DNA of 64,000 nucleotides from Paucibacter sp. KBW04 (GCF_003852425.1 NZ_QAJN01000014.1:1-64000), one strand, 5' to 3'; positions 24,978-39,000 are shown, numbered from the stretch's first letter. Notes: generated by a model from the sequence alone, not told the origin. A program made the numbers and translations.

Positions 24978-25388
24978 GTACGCCAAATTCAATAAGCCCA
25001 GGAAACCCCTGCCTTATTCATCGAACACGAATTGATTCGATGTGTTTGAAATCGGCAAATTTGGCAAAAATACTTACCATCCACGCACGTTAAAGCAGCC
25101 CGGTAGCGCCAGGAAACCATGCACGCCACGCCCGGCAAGAGGCAATCCAAGCCCGGCTGACATAGAGAAAAAAGATAACGCCAAAACTCCTAGCACTGTT
25201 TTTCGGGCTCGCGGGCGATGCCTGATCAAACGATGGCTTCAAGACAGAGGAAACCGGCAATATTTCGCAAACCTCGCAATTGTCTCAACTGTTGTTTTTA
25301 TCGATTTAAGCACCTCCAGACGCCAGAATAGTTTTTGCTCCGATTGAAACCAAACCGGGTGCGGCGATTGCGCTGCTCAGGAATAACG
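24978..25388. other. AT-rich intergenic leader before the secretion locus
   Basis: These 411 bases lie between the yicC terminator and the tpsB start. They are much richer in A and T than the rest of the window (e.g. 25000-25070 and 25260-25340). The frames present, including one of 101 codons from 25042, lack codon bias and a ribosome-binding site. The promoter of the two-partner secretion operon is presumably here, but no -35/-10 pair stands out. I looked for cyclic-di-GMP and cobalamin riboswitch motifs and found no convincing match. Confidence 0.6.
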
Positions 25389-27041
25389 ATGATTTCACTG
25401 CGTTCACAGCAAAAACTATGCGGCCTGCTTATTCTGCAAGGGATGAGTTGCGCCTGGGCTCAAAGCGACGCCGGTGCCATCCGGCAACAGATCGAGCAAG
25501 GCATCCCCAGCCCGCGGCCGGAGTCCAGCACGCCGCCGCTGCGGCTGGCGCCCGCGCAGCTGCCCAGCCAGGGCGACACCCGCGTCTTGATCAAGGAATT
25601 CGTGTTGCAGGGCAATCGCCTGCTAAGCGATGCCGACTTACAAGCCCTGCTCTCGCCCTGGCTGAACCAGCGCCTGAGCTTTGGCCAGATGCATCAGGCC
25701 AGCCAGGCGGTGGCCGAGGCCTATGAGCGCGCCGGCTGGCTGGCCCGGGTGCTGCTGCCGGCTCAGGACGTGAGCGAAGGACGGCTGCGGCTGCAAATCG
25801 TCGAGGCGAACTTTGGCACGGCCCATGTGCAGGCCGAGCCCGGCAGTCGCGTCAAGCCGGAGTTGGTCCAGCGCATGCTCATGCAGGCCCAGCCCAGCGG
25901 CTCGCCGCTGAGCCTCGCGGCCCTGGACCGCGCCCTTTTGCTGGCGGGCGACCTGCCCGGTGCCCAGGTCAAAGGCAGCTTGCGAGCCGGCGAACAAGAG
26001 GCGCAGACCGATATCGACATCCAGCTCAGCGCCCAGCCCCTGCTGTTGGGGGATTTGCAGCTGGACAACTATGGCGGCCGATCCACCGGCAACACCCGTC
26101 TGGGCGCCAACCTCCAGCTGCAAAGCCCAGCCCGCCTGGGCGATCAGCTGCTGGCCAGCTTCAGCGCCTCACAAGGCAGCCAGTACGGGCGCCTGGCCTA
26201 TACCTTGCCCTTGGGCAGCCAGGGCTGGCGGGGCGGCGTGAACGCGTCCCTGATGCGCTATCACCTGATCGCCCCCGAGTTCGAGGCCCTGGACGCCAAA
26301 GGGCCCAGCAGCACCCTGGGCCTGGAGGCCAGCTACCCCTTGCTGCGCAGCCGCAACACCAATCTCTACGCCAATCTGAATCTGGACCACAAGTACTTTC
26401 ACAACCAGAGCCTGGGCGCCGACACCTCCAAATACCGGATCGAGGTCGCCAGCCTCTCCTTCAGCGGCAACCGACTGGACAGCTGGGCACGCGGGGGCGC
26501 CAACTCCTTCCGTCTGGGCTTGAGCGGCGGCCATGTGAACCTGAATGGTTCGGCCAATAGCCAAGCCGATGCCCTGACCACACGCACGGCGGGCAAGTAC
26601 CTGAAGCTGAATTGGCAGCTTGCGCGCCAGCAAACACTCAATGAATCCCTGGTCGGCGTCGTCGAGCTGAGCGGCCAGTTCGCCAGCAAAAACCTCGACT
26701 CCTCGGAAAAGTTCTATCTGGGCGGCCCCTACGGTGTGCGCGCCTATCCCGTCAATGAAGGCGCCGGCAGCGCCGGCTTGATGGCAAGGCTGGAGTTGCG
26801 CGCCAGCCTCTCCCCGCAATGGTCGGCCACCGGCTTTGTGGACGCGGGCCGGGTCACCATCAATCAAGACAACCACTTTGAAGGGGCGCCCGCCCTCAAC
26901 AAGGCCAGCCTCAGCGGCATGGGTCTGAGCGCGGCCTACAGCACGGGCAAGGGCCAGCGCCTGCAAGCCACGCTGGCCACCCCCTTTGCCAATAGCGCGC
27001 AAGGCCCGCGCGTCTGGGTCAGTCTGAGCCAAGCGCTCTGA
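25389..27041 (+). CDS. Two-partner secretion outer-membrane transporter (TpsB, FhaC/ShlB type)
   Basis: This protein makes an outer-membrane beta-barrel that exports its TpsA partner. It has 550 residues and a signal peptide (hydrophobic LCGLLILQGMS, cut near AWA-QS). A proline-rich N-terminal helix/linker precedes a POTRA domain (about 60-140, LIKEFVLQGNRLLSDADLQALL) and a second POTRA-like part (VKPELVQRMLMQAQP). The barrel begins near LQLDNYGGRSTGNTRLG, and the L6-loop motif GGPYGVRAYPVNEG lies near residue 455. It ends in a beta-signal-like strand (RVWVSLSQAL). The ATG at 25389 has an AGGA site seven bases away. The giant exoprotein gene follows 49 bases later, so they form one operon. 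Confidence 0.93.
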   Translation: MISLRSQQKLCGLLILQGMSCAWAQSDAGAIRQQIEQGIPSPRPESSTPPLRLAPAQLPSQGDTRVLIKEFVLQGNRLLSDADLQALLSPWLNQRLSFGQMHQASQAVAEAYERAGWLARVLLPAQDVSEGRLRLQIVEANFGTAHVQAEPGSRVKPELVQRMLMQAQPSGSPLSLAALDRALLLAGDLPGAQVKGSLRAGEQEAQTDIDIQLSAQPLLLGDLQLDNYGGRSTGNTRLGANLQLQSPARLGDQLLASFSASQGSQYGRLAYTLPLGSQGWRGGVNASLMRYHLIAPEFEALDAKGPSSTLGLEASYPLLRSRNTNLYANLNLDHKYFHNQSLGADTSKYRIEVASLSFSGNRLDSWARGGANSFRLGLSGGHVNLNGSANSQADALTTRTAGKYLKLNWQLARQQTLNESLVGVVELSGQFASKNLDSSEKFYLGGPYGVRAYPVNEGAGSAGLMARLELRASLSPQWSATGFVDAGRVTINQDNHFEGAPALNKASLSGMGLSAAYSTGKGQRLQATLATPFANSAQGPRVWVSLSQAL

Positions 27042-27090
27042 ACCCGGCACGCCCTCGTCTCAAGAATCAACCAGAAATCAGGACCCCACC

Positions 27091-30000
27091 ATGAATCGCC
27101 ACGGTGCTTTGAATCGCATGTACAGGCTGGTCTGGAGTGACCATCTGCAGACCTATGTTGTGGCCGCCGAGAACGCCCGCTCGCAAGGCAAGGGCTCGAG
27201 CAAGGCCGGCCGTCGGCTGCTGGCCGTGCTGGGTTTCGGTCTGAGCGGCGTGAGCCTGGGCCTGAGCGCTTTTGCCCAGACCGCCCCGCCGCCCAAGGCC
27301 CTGCCCAGCGGCGGCCAGCTGGTGGCCGGCCAGGCCCAGATCGTCAGCAATGCCGGTGCCGGCCAGATGAATATCGTGCAGGGCACGCCAAGAGCCGCGA
27401 TCGATTGGCAGAGCTTCAATGTCGGCGCGCAGGCACAGGTCAACTTCGTTCAGCCCAGCGCCAGTGCTGTGACGCTGAACCGCGTCTTGGGCAGCGACGC
27501 CAGCCAGATTTTTGGACGCATCAGCTCGAACGGCCAGGTCTTCCTGAGCAACCCGAATGGGGTCTATTTCAGCCCTAGCGCCAAGGTGGATGTGGGTGGC
27601 CTGATCGCCACCACACATGCCATCAGCAATGCGGACTTCATGGCTGGCAAAGCATCGTTCGCCCGCGCTGGCTCAAGCGGCGCCGTGGTCAACGACGGTG
27701 AACTGCAAGCCAAGCTGGGCGGCTATATCGCCCTGCTGGCACCCGAGGTGCGCAACGAGGGCGTCATCGTGGCCCAGGCCGGCACGGTAGCCCTGGCCGC
27801 GGGCGAGAGCTTCAGCCTGCAACTCAATGGCAATCGCCTGGCGGCGGTGCAGGTGACGGCGGGCCAGATCAAGACCTTGGTGGACAACCGCCAGGCCGTG
27901 TTGGCGCCGGACGGCCTGATCATCCTCAGCGCCCGCGCGGCCCAAAGCCTGGGTGGCGCCGTCATCAAGCACAGCGGCACCCTGCAGGCCAATAGCCTGC
28001 AGGAGCGCGGCGGACGCATCGTGCTGGAGGCCGACGAGATCCAGCTGGCCAGTGGCGCTAGCGTCCAGGCGCGCGGCGCCAGCGGCGGCGGCACCGTTTT
28101 GATCGGAGGCGACTGGCAAGGCAGTGGCACGGTCTACCAGGCCAGAAAGGTAGAGGCCGAGGCCGGCTCCAGCGTCGACGTCAGCGCCAGCCGCGACGGG
28201 GACGGGGGCAAGGCCGTCTTGTGGAGCAATGCGCATCAGGCCGGCACCACGACCCGGGTGCAAGGCCAGGTCCTGGCCCGGGGCGCGGGCAGCGGATCGG
28301 GCGGGCAGATTGAAACCTCGGGCCATGCCCTCTTGCTCGAAGGCAGCCAGGTCAATGCGGGTGCCGGCGGGCAATGGCTGATCGACCCCTACAACGTCAC
28401 GATTAGCAATGGCAGCACCCAGGCCGGCGGCTCCGGCGTGACGGCGGCCGGCGGCGGCAGCTGGACGCCCAGCGCCTCGGGCTCGACCATCAGCAACAGC
28501 CTGATCAACAGCGCCCTCAACAATGGGCAGAACGTAAGCATCACCACCGCTGGCGCGGGGGCTGAGGCCGGCAATATCGCCGTCAATGGCGCTATCAACA
28601 AAAGCAGCGGCGGCATCGCCAATCTGAGCCTGATCGCCGACGGCAGCATCACCGTCGCGGCCAATATCACCATGGGCAGCAGCAGCGCCAACTCCGGCGC
28701 GGTCTTACTCAAAGCCAAGAGTGGGATCACCCAGAACGCGGTGACCATCAAGACCTTTGGCCAGAACGTGACCTTCTGGAGCAATTCGAGCAATAGCGGC
28801 GAAGGTCGCATCGTCGTCGGCACCGGCGCCAAGATCGACACCGGCACCTCGACCAACTCGGCAGCCGTGGGCGCGGCCACCAGCGGCGGCGGCCGCATCA
28901 CCTTGGGCGGCGGCCTGGACGATGGCGCCAATGGCGGCGTCGCGGGCGACGGCATTCCCGATGGCTATGCCACCAGCGCCACGGCCAATCCTCTGGTGCT
29001 GGGCGTGGCCGCCACACCGGCCGTCAGCCCTGGCCCCGCCCTTTGGTCCGGCGGCGGCAATGTGCAGGTGCGCGGCAAGTCCACCGGCAGCAATAGCGGC
29101 ACCTCGGTGCTGGGCAGCGGCGGTCTGACGATAGACAGCGGCACCGGCAGCATCGAACTGACGGGCCAGACCTTGGTGACCGGCGGCAACGGTCGCGGCG
29201 TCTTGCTCAATGCCTGGGGCGACAGCGCAACGCCCACGGTGATTCGCTCGCTTTCCAGCGCCGCCAATGCCATCAGCATCACCGGCGACTCCTCGGCCTC
29301 CACCGGCTATGTGTCAGGCAATGACCGCACCGGCATCGACATCGGCTTCGGCAACAGCGCTGGCGCCAGCGCCAGCATCTCGGCCCCCAACGGCGGCGGC
29401 ATCGTGATGGTGGGCCGCTCGCCCATTGCCGGCAATAGCGGCATCGACCTGAACTTCGTCGACATCCTGGCTAATAGCGGCGCCATCTCGCTCAACGGCG
29501 GCGTGCAAGGGGTCACGCTGGGCAGCAGCAGCAATTCCAACGTCACCCTGGGCGCCAAAGCAGGCTCGGCCGTCACCAGCAGTAGCAGCGCGATCAGCCT
29601 GACGGGCGACATCATCACCTCAGGCAATGCCACCGCGGTACAAGGCTCGGGCAGCGTCACGCTCAAGCCCTCGACCAACAGCAACACCATCGCCGTCGGC
29701 AACGGTGCACCGGCGCAAAGCCTCAGCAACCTGAATCTGGCCACCAACTTCTTTGACGGCAGCGGGGCGATCAAGAGCGGCTTCAGCCTGGTCACCGTAG
29801 GATCCAGCGCGGGCACCGGCGTCATCAATGTCAACGGCACGAGCAGCGACACGCTGAACTTCGTCAACCCCATGCGCTTCCTAACCGGGGGCACGGCCGA
29901 CATCAATTTGCGCGGCAACAGCGTTTACACCGGTGCTGGCACCCACAGCTCGCTGAGCGTCAATGCGGGCGGCGCAGCCACCCTGAGCGGCGCCATCAGA

Positions 30001-33000
30001 TCCGCCAGCATCGCGCTGGATGTGACTTTGACGGGCAACTTCAACGATGTCCTCAGCAACAACAGCTTGTCGGGACACAACGGTTGGTGCAGTGTTTGCG
30101 TCAACCAGGGTTCGTCCATCCTCAGCAGCGGCGGCAATATCAGCTTGACCGGCGTGGCGCCCAACGCCGCCTCTGGCACCTTCGCTCCCTCCGCCGTGGT
30201 GGTCCAGTCAGCCACACTGGATGCGAGCACGCCGGGCAAGGCCAGCGCTTCGACGATCCAGATCAATGGCAGCTACACCGGCAGCTCGACCAGCCCGGGC
30301 ACGACCTGGGGTGTGACCGGCGTCACGCTGACCGGCAGCAGTTCGGTCTTCAAGGCAGACGGCGCCATCAAGGTCACGGGCGATGCCGGGACGCCTTGGT
30401 ACGGCAGCTCGGGCACCGATCTGGGCGTAGACATTCGCGGCGGCAGCTGGACCGTGGCCCCGGCCAGCGGCAAGGGCAGCATCACGATCACCGGCACGGC
30501 ACGCCAAAGCAGCTATGCCAGCGTCGGCCTCTACTATGGCGACCTGGCCATTGCCGGTGCCGTCGACACCACCATCAACACGGGCGCAGCTTCCACCGCG
30601 AGCACAGGCTTCCTCATTCAATCCGGCCACTCCCTCAGCAGCTCCAGCAGCGGATCCCTCACGATCAGCCCCGTGCAAGGCAATATCAGCATTGCCGGCA
30701 GCCTCTCGAACACGGCGGGCTCGGACGCCTTGCTGAACACCCAGGGCAACAACAATATCTTCGTCACCGGCAGCATCGCAGCGGGCGCAGGCAATCTGAG
30801 CCTGGCCGCCGGCAGCGACCTGGCCCGGGGGGTCAGCAGCGGCGGCAATATCAGCGCCCAGGGCAATATCACCGGCACGGGCCAGCTCTTGTTCTATACC
30901 GGCAGCGTCGCCGGCACGTCCATCAGTTCCCCCATCAACGGCAGCAGCTCATGGCTGGCATCCGGCAGCGGCGACTTCCGCTACAACCGCCAGTACCTCG
31001 ACCCGGTCGGCGCCTTGGCCGTGGGCAATGGCAAGAACTATGTGCTCTACCGCGAACAGCCCACCCTCAGCCTGAGTGGCCTGAGCAATACCAGCAAGGT
31101 CTACGGCAACACCGATCCGGCGGCACCTATGCCCACGGGCGTCAGCGGTGCGCTCAACGGCGACACCCTGGCACAGATCGCCCCCAGCGCCCTGAGCCGC
31201 GTCGCGGGTGAGAACGTGGGCAGCTACCGCTATGGCGGTACGAGTTCACAGCTGGGCTACGCCTTCGCGCCCATCAACGTCGCCTTGAACATCAGCCCGC
31301 GGCCGCTCACGCTGTCGGGCACAAGGGTCTACGACGCCAGCAGCAATATCTCGGGCAATCTGCTGACGGTGACGAATCTGGTGGGCGCTGACGTCTTGCA
31401 ACTCAGCGGGACCGGCCAGCTCAGCCTCAAGGACGTGGGTAGCCGCAGCCTCAGCGACAGCAGCGGCCTCATCCTCGGCGGCAGCGCGGCCAGCAACTAC
31501 ACCTTGACGGGCGCCAGCGGCAGCATCCTCATCACCCCCAAGACCATTGCCAGCACGGCCACGGCGCCCAGCAGCAAGGTCTACGACGGCAGCACGGCAG
31601 CCTACGGCAGCAGCGCCAGCCTGGCCGCCGCCGAGGCACCGGGCAGCGGCACATCCAGCGATCTGCGGCCCTATGCCGGCGACACGCTGAGCCTGAGCGG
31701 CAGCGCCCTGGGCAGCTACAACAGCAAGGACGTGGCCACGGCCAACACCATCACCTTCTCGGGCGCTGGTTTGACCCTGACGGGAGCGAGTGCCGGCAAC
31801 TACATCTTGCAGCAGGCCAGCAATAGCCAGGCCGCCACCATCACGCCCAAGAGCCTGACGCCCACCGGCCTGAGCGCCAATAACAAGGCCTATGACGGCA
31901 GCACGGCAGCCACCCTGAGCGGCACGGCTACCCTATTGGCCAGCGAAGCCGTCGGCACCGGCTCGGCCGTCGATGGCAAGCCCTATGCCGCCGATGCGGT
32001 CGCCCTGAGCGGCACGCCCGTGGGTACCTTCAACAGCGCCAACGTGGCCGGAGCCAACAGCGTGAGCGTCACAGGCCTGAGCCTGAGCGGCGCCCAAGCC
32101 AGCAACTACAGCCTGGCCAGCTACCCGAGCTTGAGCGCCAGCATCGCCCCTGCCCTGCTGACGGTGACGGCCAATGCCGACGCCAAATTCGTCACCACCG
32201 CCGACCTGGCCGGCTTCAACGGCGTCAGCTACGCCGGCTTTGCCAAGGGGGAAAACGCCTCGGTGCTCTCGGGCAGTCTGAGCATCAGCCGCAGCAATCC
32301 CAGCCAAGAGCTGGTCGGCAATTACGCCGGCGTGCTGGTCCCCAGCGGTCTGAGCGCGGCCAATTACGCGATCAACTACGTCAACGGCGACTACCGCATC
32401 ATTCCGGCGGACCAGTTGCTGATCAAGGTCACGAATCAAAACACGGTCTACGGCAGCAGCCCTAGCTACGCCGTCTACAGCGCCCAGTACATGGCGGGCG
32501 GCAACACGCTCACCAATCTGAGCCTGGTCTCGAACAGCGGCAATCAATATCGCTACGCCGATGCCAACGGCGCCGAGACCAGCTTCACCCTGGCCGCCAA
32601 CAACGCCTTGCTCAGCAGCAGCGGCAATCTGCGCGTCGGCAATTACTCGGTGGGCGGCACGGCCACGCAGATTGCCGGGCAATACAGCGCCCTGAACTTC
32701 GTGGGCAATCTCAGCGTCAGCCAAAAAGCGCTGACACCCAGCGTCGCCTCCGGCCTGAGCCGGGTCTATGACGGCACGACCACGATGAGCGGCCTGACCC
32801 TGGCCAGCAGCGACGCCATCGCCGCCGACGCGCTGACCCTCAGCGGGCTGGGCAATTTCAGCGCCCGCAATGTCGGCACGAATCTGGCCTACACGGTTCA
32901 AGCGCTCACGCTGGGCGGCAGCGACGCCGGCAACTACTACCTGGCCAGTGGCAGCAGCTTCAGCGGCAGCAATGGGGTGATCACTGCCCGGCCCCTGTTG

Positions 33001-36000
33001 ATCAGCGCTCCCATCATCAGCAAGGTCTACGACGGCACGACGGCCTATGCCGTCACGGCGGGCGATTTGCTCAGCATGGGAAGCGGCCTGGTGGGCGGCG
33101 ACAGCCTGAGCAATGCGACGCTGAGCTTTGCCAGCAAGATGGCCGGCCTGAACAACCGCACGGTCACGCCCTCTGCCGCTGTCATCGCCGATGGCAATAA
33201 CGGCAATAACTACAGCGTTAGCTATGCCTCGAACGCGCTGAGCAGCATCAGCCCGCTGAACCTCACCCTGGCCGCACCCAGCGTCAACAAGGTCTACGAC
33301 GGCAGCAACGCCGCCAGCGGCCTGGCCAGCCTGGTGGCCGGCGCCTATGTGGCGGGCGACTCCCTGCAGTCCAACAGCCTGGTGTTTGCCAACAGCCATG
33401 CCGGCACGGGCAAGACGGTCAACGTCTCCAACGCCCTCATCTACGACGCCCTGGGCGCGGACATGAGCGGCAACTACACCATCAGCTATCAGGCCAATAC
33501 GAGCAGCAGCATCAGCCCCAAGACCCTCACGGCCACGCTGAACAACGGGCCCGTCAGCAAGGTCTACGACAGCAATAGCGATGCGCCCAGCGGCTTCACG
33601 CCGGGCTGGTCCCTAAGCGGCTTCATCAGCGGGGACAGCAGCGCCCAGCTGAACACGGGCTCGGTGGCCTTCAACAGCAGCCATGTCGCCACAGCCAGCC
33701 AAATCATCGTCAGCGGACTCAGCATCGGCAGCATCAGCGGAAGCAATGGCAGCTTGAGCAGCGACTACCAACTGGGCGCCAGCAGCCAGTCGGTGGCCGC
33801 CAGCATCACGCCCAAGACCCTCAGCGCGAGCCTCAGCAACACCGGCGTGAGCAAGGTCTACGACGCCAGCACCCAGGCGCCTAGCGGCTTCGTTCCGAGC
33901 TTCGCCCTCACCGGCTTGATCGCCGGTGACAGCGCGGCCAGCATCCAGGCCGGCAGCGTCCAGTACAACAGCAAGGACGTGGCCACGGCCAGCCAACTCA
34001 ACGCCAGCGGCCTGACGATAGGCACCATCGGCGGCAGCAATAGCAGCGCCGCCAGCGACTACCAGCTCGCCAGCTCAAGCGCCAGCGTGGCCGCCACGAT
34101 CACGCCCAAGAGCCTGACGCCCTCCGGCTTGTCGGTGGCCGCCAGCAAGGTCTATGACGGCACGACCGGTGTCACGCTGCTGGGCAGGGCTGCACTGGCC
34201 AGCCCCCAGGCCCCGGGCAGCGGCAATGGCAGCGATGGCACGCCCTATAGCGGCGACGCCATCGGCCTCAGCGGCGTGCCCATCGGCACTTACAACAGCG
34301 CCAATGTCGCCGACGCCACCGGCGTGGCCATCAGCAATCTGAGCTTGGTCGGTGCGCAGGCCAGCAACTACAGCCTGGCCAGCTACCCGCTGCTGGCCGC
34401 CAGTATCAGCCGCGCGCCCTTGAGCATCACGGCCAATGCGGACGCCAAGTTCGTCACCACGGCCGACGCTTCCGGCTACAACGGCGTGAACTACACAGGC
34501 TTTGTGCATGGCGAGACTCGCACGGTCTTGAGCGGCACGGCCTCGGTGACGCGCAGCAACAGTGCCGAGGCGGTGGGCAGCTATGCCGGTGTGCTCGTGC
34601 CCAGCGGACAGAGCGCGGCCAACTACGCCATCAGCTTCGTCAACGGCGACTACAAAATCATCCCGGCCGACCAGTTGCTAATCAAGGTTCAGAACCAGAA
34701 CAGCGGCTATGGCACGAGCCCGCTCTACAGCGTGGCCAGCGCCCAGTACATGTTGGGCGGCACGACGCTGACCGATCTGACCCTGCTCTCGCACAGCGGC
34801 AATCAATATGTTTTCGCCGATGCCAATGGCGCCCAAACCGGCTTCACCCTGGCAGCCAGCAATCCGCTGTTCAGCGGCAGCAACCATCTGCGGGTGGGCA
34901 ATTACAGCGTGGCGGGCGTCAACAACAGCATCTCGGGCCAGTACAGCGCCCTGAACTTTGTCGGCAATCTGACGGTGGATCAGGCCGCCCTCAGCCCCTC
35001 GGCCAGCGGCGGCCTGAGCAAGGTTTACGACGGCACGACGGCCATGAACGGCCTCAATCTGAGCATGGGCGGCCAGTTGTCCGGTGATCTGCTCAGCGCC
35101 AATGGCAGCGGCGCCTTCAGTTCCCGCAATGCCGGCAGCCCGGTGGACTACACGGTCTCGAATCTGAGCCTGAGCGGCAGCGATGCGGGCAACTACTACC
35201 TGGCCGGCGATGGCCATAGCTTCAGCGGCCACGATGGCGCGATCACCCCGCGCGCCATCACCTTCACCGCCCCCATCATCAGCAAGGTCTACGACGGCGG
35301 CACGGCCTATACCAGCAGCGCGGCCGATCTGAACGCCATGGCCGGCGTGCTGGTGGGCGGCGACCAGCTCACCGGCATGCAGCTGGAATTCAGCAGCAAG
35401 ATGGCGGGCAGCAATAACCGCAGCGTGAGCGCCTCCCTGGCCCAGATAGCCGATGGCAACCAGGGCCGAAACTACACGGTCAGCTACGCCGGCAACCAAG
35501 CCAGCACAATCACGCCCCTGGCGATCAGCCTGCTGGCGCCCAGCGTGAGCAAGGTCTACGACGGCAGCACCGCCGCCAGTGGCCTGGCCAGTGTGAGCAG
35601 CGGCGCTTTTGTCGGCGGGGACAGCCTGATCGCCGACACCCTGAGCTTTGCCGACGCCCACGCAGGCAGCGGCAAGCAGCTGATCGTCTCCAACGCCCTG
35701 GTGCGCGATGCCCAGGGCGCGGATATGAGCGGCAATTACCAGTTCAGCTATCTGTCCAGCCTGAGCAGCAGCATCACGCCCAAGACCCTGACGGCCAACA
35801 TCGTCAACGGCGGCGTCAGCAAGGTCTACGACGGCAGCAACAGCGCGCCCGGCGGCTACACGCCGACCTGGAGCGTCAGCGGCCTGATCGCAGGAGACAG
35901 CGCGGCCAGCCTGGCCTACACCCAGGCCGGCTACAACAGCAGCCACGTGGCCACGGCCAATCAGCTCACGTTCAGCGGCCTAAGCCTGAGCGGCATCAGC

Positions 36001-39000
36001 GGCAGTAACGGCAGCCTGAGCAGCGACTACCAACTCGGCAGCAATCAAGCCAACACCGCCGCCAGCATCACCCCCGCCACACTCACTGCGCAGCTAGCCA
36101 ACACGGGAGTCGCCAAGGTCTACGACGCCACGACCCAAGCCCCTGCCGGCTTTGGCCCGCTGTGGAGCGTCACCGGCCTGGTCGCGGGCGATAGCGCCGC
36201 CAGCATCAAGGCCGCGACCCTGGCCTACAACAGCAAGGACGTGGCCTATGCCAGCCAGCTCAGGGCCAGCGGCCTGACGATAGGCGCCATCAGCGGCAGC
36301 AATAGCAGCGCGGCCAGCGACTATCAATTGGCGGCCAGCAGCAGCGCGGTCGCCGCCAGCATCACGGCCAAGAGCCTGACGCCCGGCGGCCTGGCCGTGG
36401 GCAGCAAGGTCTATGACGGCACGAACAGCGCGCCCTTGACCGGCACGGCGAGCTTGGCAGGCGCACAAGCCCCGGGCAGCGGCAGCAGCAGCGACGGCAT
36501 TCCCTACGCCGGCGACCAGATCGCCCTGGCCGGCACACCCGTCGGCAGCTTCAATAGCAGCGATGTCGCCAGCGCCAACACGGTCAGCGTCAGCGGCCTC
36601 AGCCTGACGGGCGCACAATCCAGCAACTACAGCCTGGCCAGCTACCCCAGCCTGAGCGGCAGCATCCAGCGCGCCGGCCTGACCATCAGCGCCAACCTCG
36701 ACGCCAAATTCGTCACCACCCCCGATGTGGCCGGCTTCAACGGCGTCCACTATGAGGGCTTTGTGCATGGCGAGACCCCGGCCGTTCTCAGCGGCACGGC
36801 CACGGTCAGCCGCAGCAACACGGATCAAGTGGTGGGCCAGTACGCCGGCGTGCTGGTGCCCTCGGGCCAGACCGCGGCCAACTACAGCATCACCTATGTC
36901 AACGGCGACTATCACATCATCCCCGCCGACCAACTGCTGGTGAAGGTGCGCAATCAAAGCGATGGCTATGGCAGCCCCTCCAGCTACGGCATCGCCAGCG
37001 CCCAGTACATGGCCGGCGGCGTCACCCTGACCGATCTGACCCTGAGCTCACGGGTCGGCGACCGCTTCAGCTTTGTTGATGCCAATAACGATGCCTCGGC
37101 CTTCACCATCACGCCAGGCTCGCCTCAGATGAGCAGCAGCGGCAATCTGCGCGTCGGCAACTACCTGATGAGCGGTGTCGATCAAAGCCTCTCGGGCCAG
37201 TACAAGGCGCTGGAGGTGGTGGGCAATTTGACCGTCACGCCCAAGGCGTTGACGCCCTCGGTCAAAGACGGGCTCAGCAAGGTCTACGACGGCACGACCG
37301 GCATGAACCAGCTGAACCTGAACGCAGGCGGCCAGCTGGCGGGCGATGCGCTCAGCCTCAGCGGCAATGGCGCTTTCGCCAGCCGCAATGCAGGCAGCGG
37401 CCTGGCCTACACGGTCAGTCAACTGAGCCTATCGGGCAGCGATGCCGACAACTACTACCTGGCCAGCGCCAGCAATAGCTTCAGCGGCAATAACGGAACC
37501 ATCACTCCGCGTGCCGTCACGCTGACGGCCCCCGTCATCAGCAAGGTCTACGACGGCGGCACCAGCTATAGCGCCACGGCCACGGATCTCAGCGCCATCG
37601 GCAGCGTGCTGGTGGGCGGCGACAGCTTGAGCAGCATCGATCTCAGCTACACCAGCAAGATGGCTGGCAGCGGCAATCGCAGCGTCAACGCCGCCAATGC
37701 ATCGATTCAAGATGGCAACAACGGCCTCAACTACCTCGTCAGCTATGCCGGCAATGACAGCAGCAGCATCACGCCCCTGAGCATCACCCTGGCCGCCCCG
37801 ACGGTTAGCAAGGTGTACGACGCCAGCCTCACGGCCAACGGCCTGGCCCAGCTGAGCGCGGGCGCGTTTGCCGCCAGCGATGTGCTGAGCAGCAATAGCC
37901 TGGCCTACACCGACAGCCATGCGGGCCTGGGCAAGACGGTGAATGCCTCCAAGGCCTTGATCCTGGACGCCCAGGGCGCGGACATGAGCGGCAACTACAC
38001 GATCAGCTATCTGGCCAATACCAGCAGCAGCATCAGCCCCAAGACCTTGACGGCCACGCTGAACAATGAGGGCACGAGCAAGGTCTATGACGGCAGCACG
38101 GCGGCACCCAGCGGCTGGGCGCCCAGCTGGAGCTGGGCGGGCTTGGTCGGCGGCGACAGCGCCGCCAGCCTGAACTTCCTGAGCGCCAGCTTCAACAGCA
38201 GCCATGTGGCCACGGCCTCGCAAATCAGCGTTGGCGGCCTGAGCCTTGCCGGCATCAGCGGCAGCAATAGCAGCCTGGCCAGCGACTACCAGCTCAGCGC
38301 CAACCAGGCCAGCGTGGCCGCCAGCATCACGCCGGCCAGCCTCAGCGTCAGCCTCAACAACAGCAGCCTCACCAAGGTCTACGACGCCAGCACCCAGGCG
38401 CCGCAAGGCTTCACGCCGATCTTTGGCGTCAGCGGTCTGATCGCGGGCGATAGCGCCGCCAATATCGGCTGGAGCACGGCCTTCTACAACAGCAAAGACG
38501 TCTGGAGCGCCCAGCAGCTCACCGTCCAAGGCCTCAGCCTGAGCGGCATCAGCGGCTCACTAGCCAGCCAGGCCAGCGACTATCAGCTGTCCAATACCAG
38601 CGCCTCGGCAGCCGCCAGCATCAGCGCCAAACGGCTCACGCCCGGCGGGCTCTCGGTCGCACCCTCCAAGGTCTATGACGGCACCCGTGGAGTCAATCTG
38701 CAAGGCCAGGCCAGCTTGGGCGCAGCCGAGGCCGCGGGCACGGGCAATAGCCTGGATGGCCTGGCCTATCTGGGTGACGCCGTCGGCCTGAGCGGTGTGC
38801 CCGTCGGCCTCTACAACAGCGCCGATGTGGCCAGCGCCAACGCGGTCAGCATCAGCCATCTGAGCCTGAGCGGCGCGCAAGCCGGCAACTATGTCTTGGC
38901 CGCCTACCCCAGCCTGGCGGCCAGCATCAGCAAGGCAACCCTGACGGTGACCGCCAATCTCGACGCCAAGTTCGTCACCACTGCCGACGAGGCCGGCTAC

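Noticed and set aside
25060-25140. Possible cyclic-di-GMP riboswitch (CACGCA and GGTAGCG-like pieces)
   Set aside because: The pieces are in roughly the right order, but the conserved core and pairing stems are missing. A covariance search would be needed to revive it.
25042-25347. 101-codon frame in the AT-rich leader
   Set aside because: It lacks a ribosome-binding site and codon bias, and is rich in Arg, Lys and Pro without domain features.
31933-33399. Long open frame (488 codons) on the minus strand inside the exoprotein gene, with several similar ones near 34678-35946, 36094-36957 and 37429-38529
   Set aside because: These are antisense frames kept open by the codon bias and repeats of the giant gene. 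They recur once per super-repeat and have no ribosome-binding sites or recognisable proteins.
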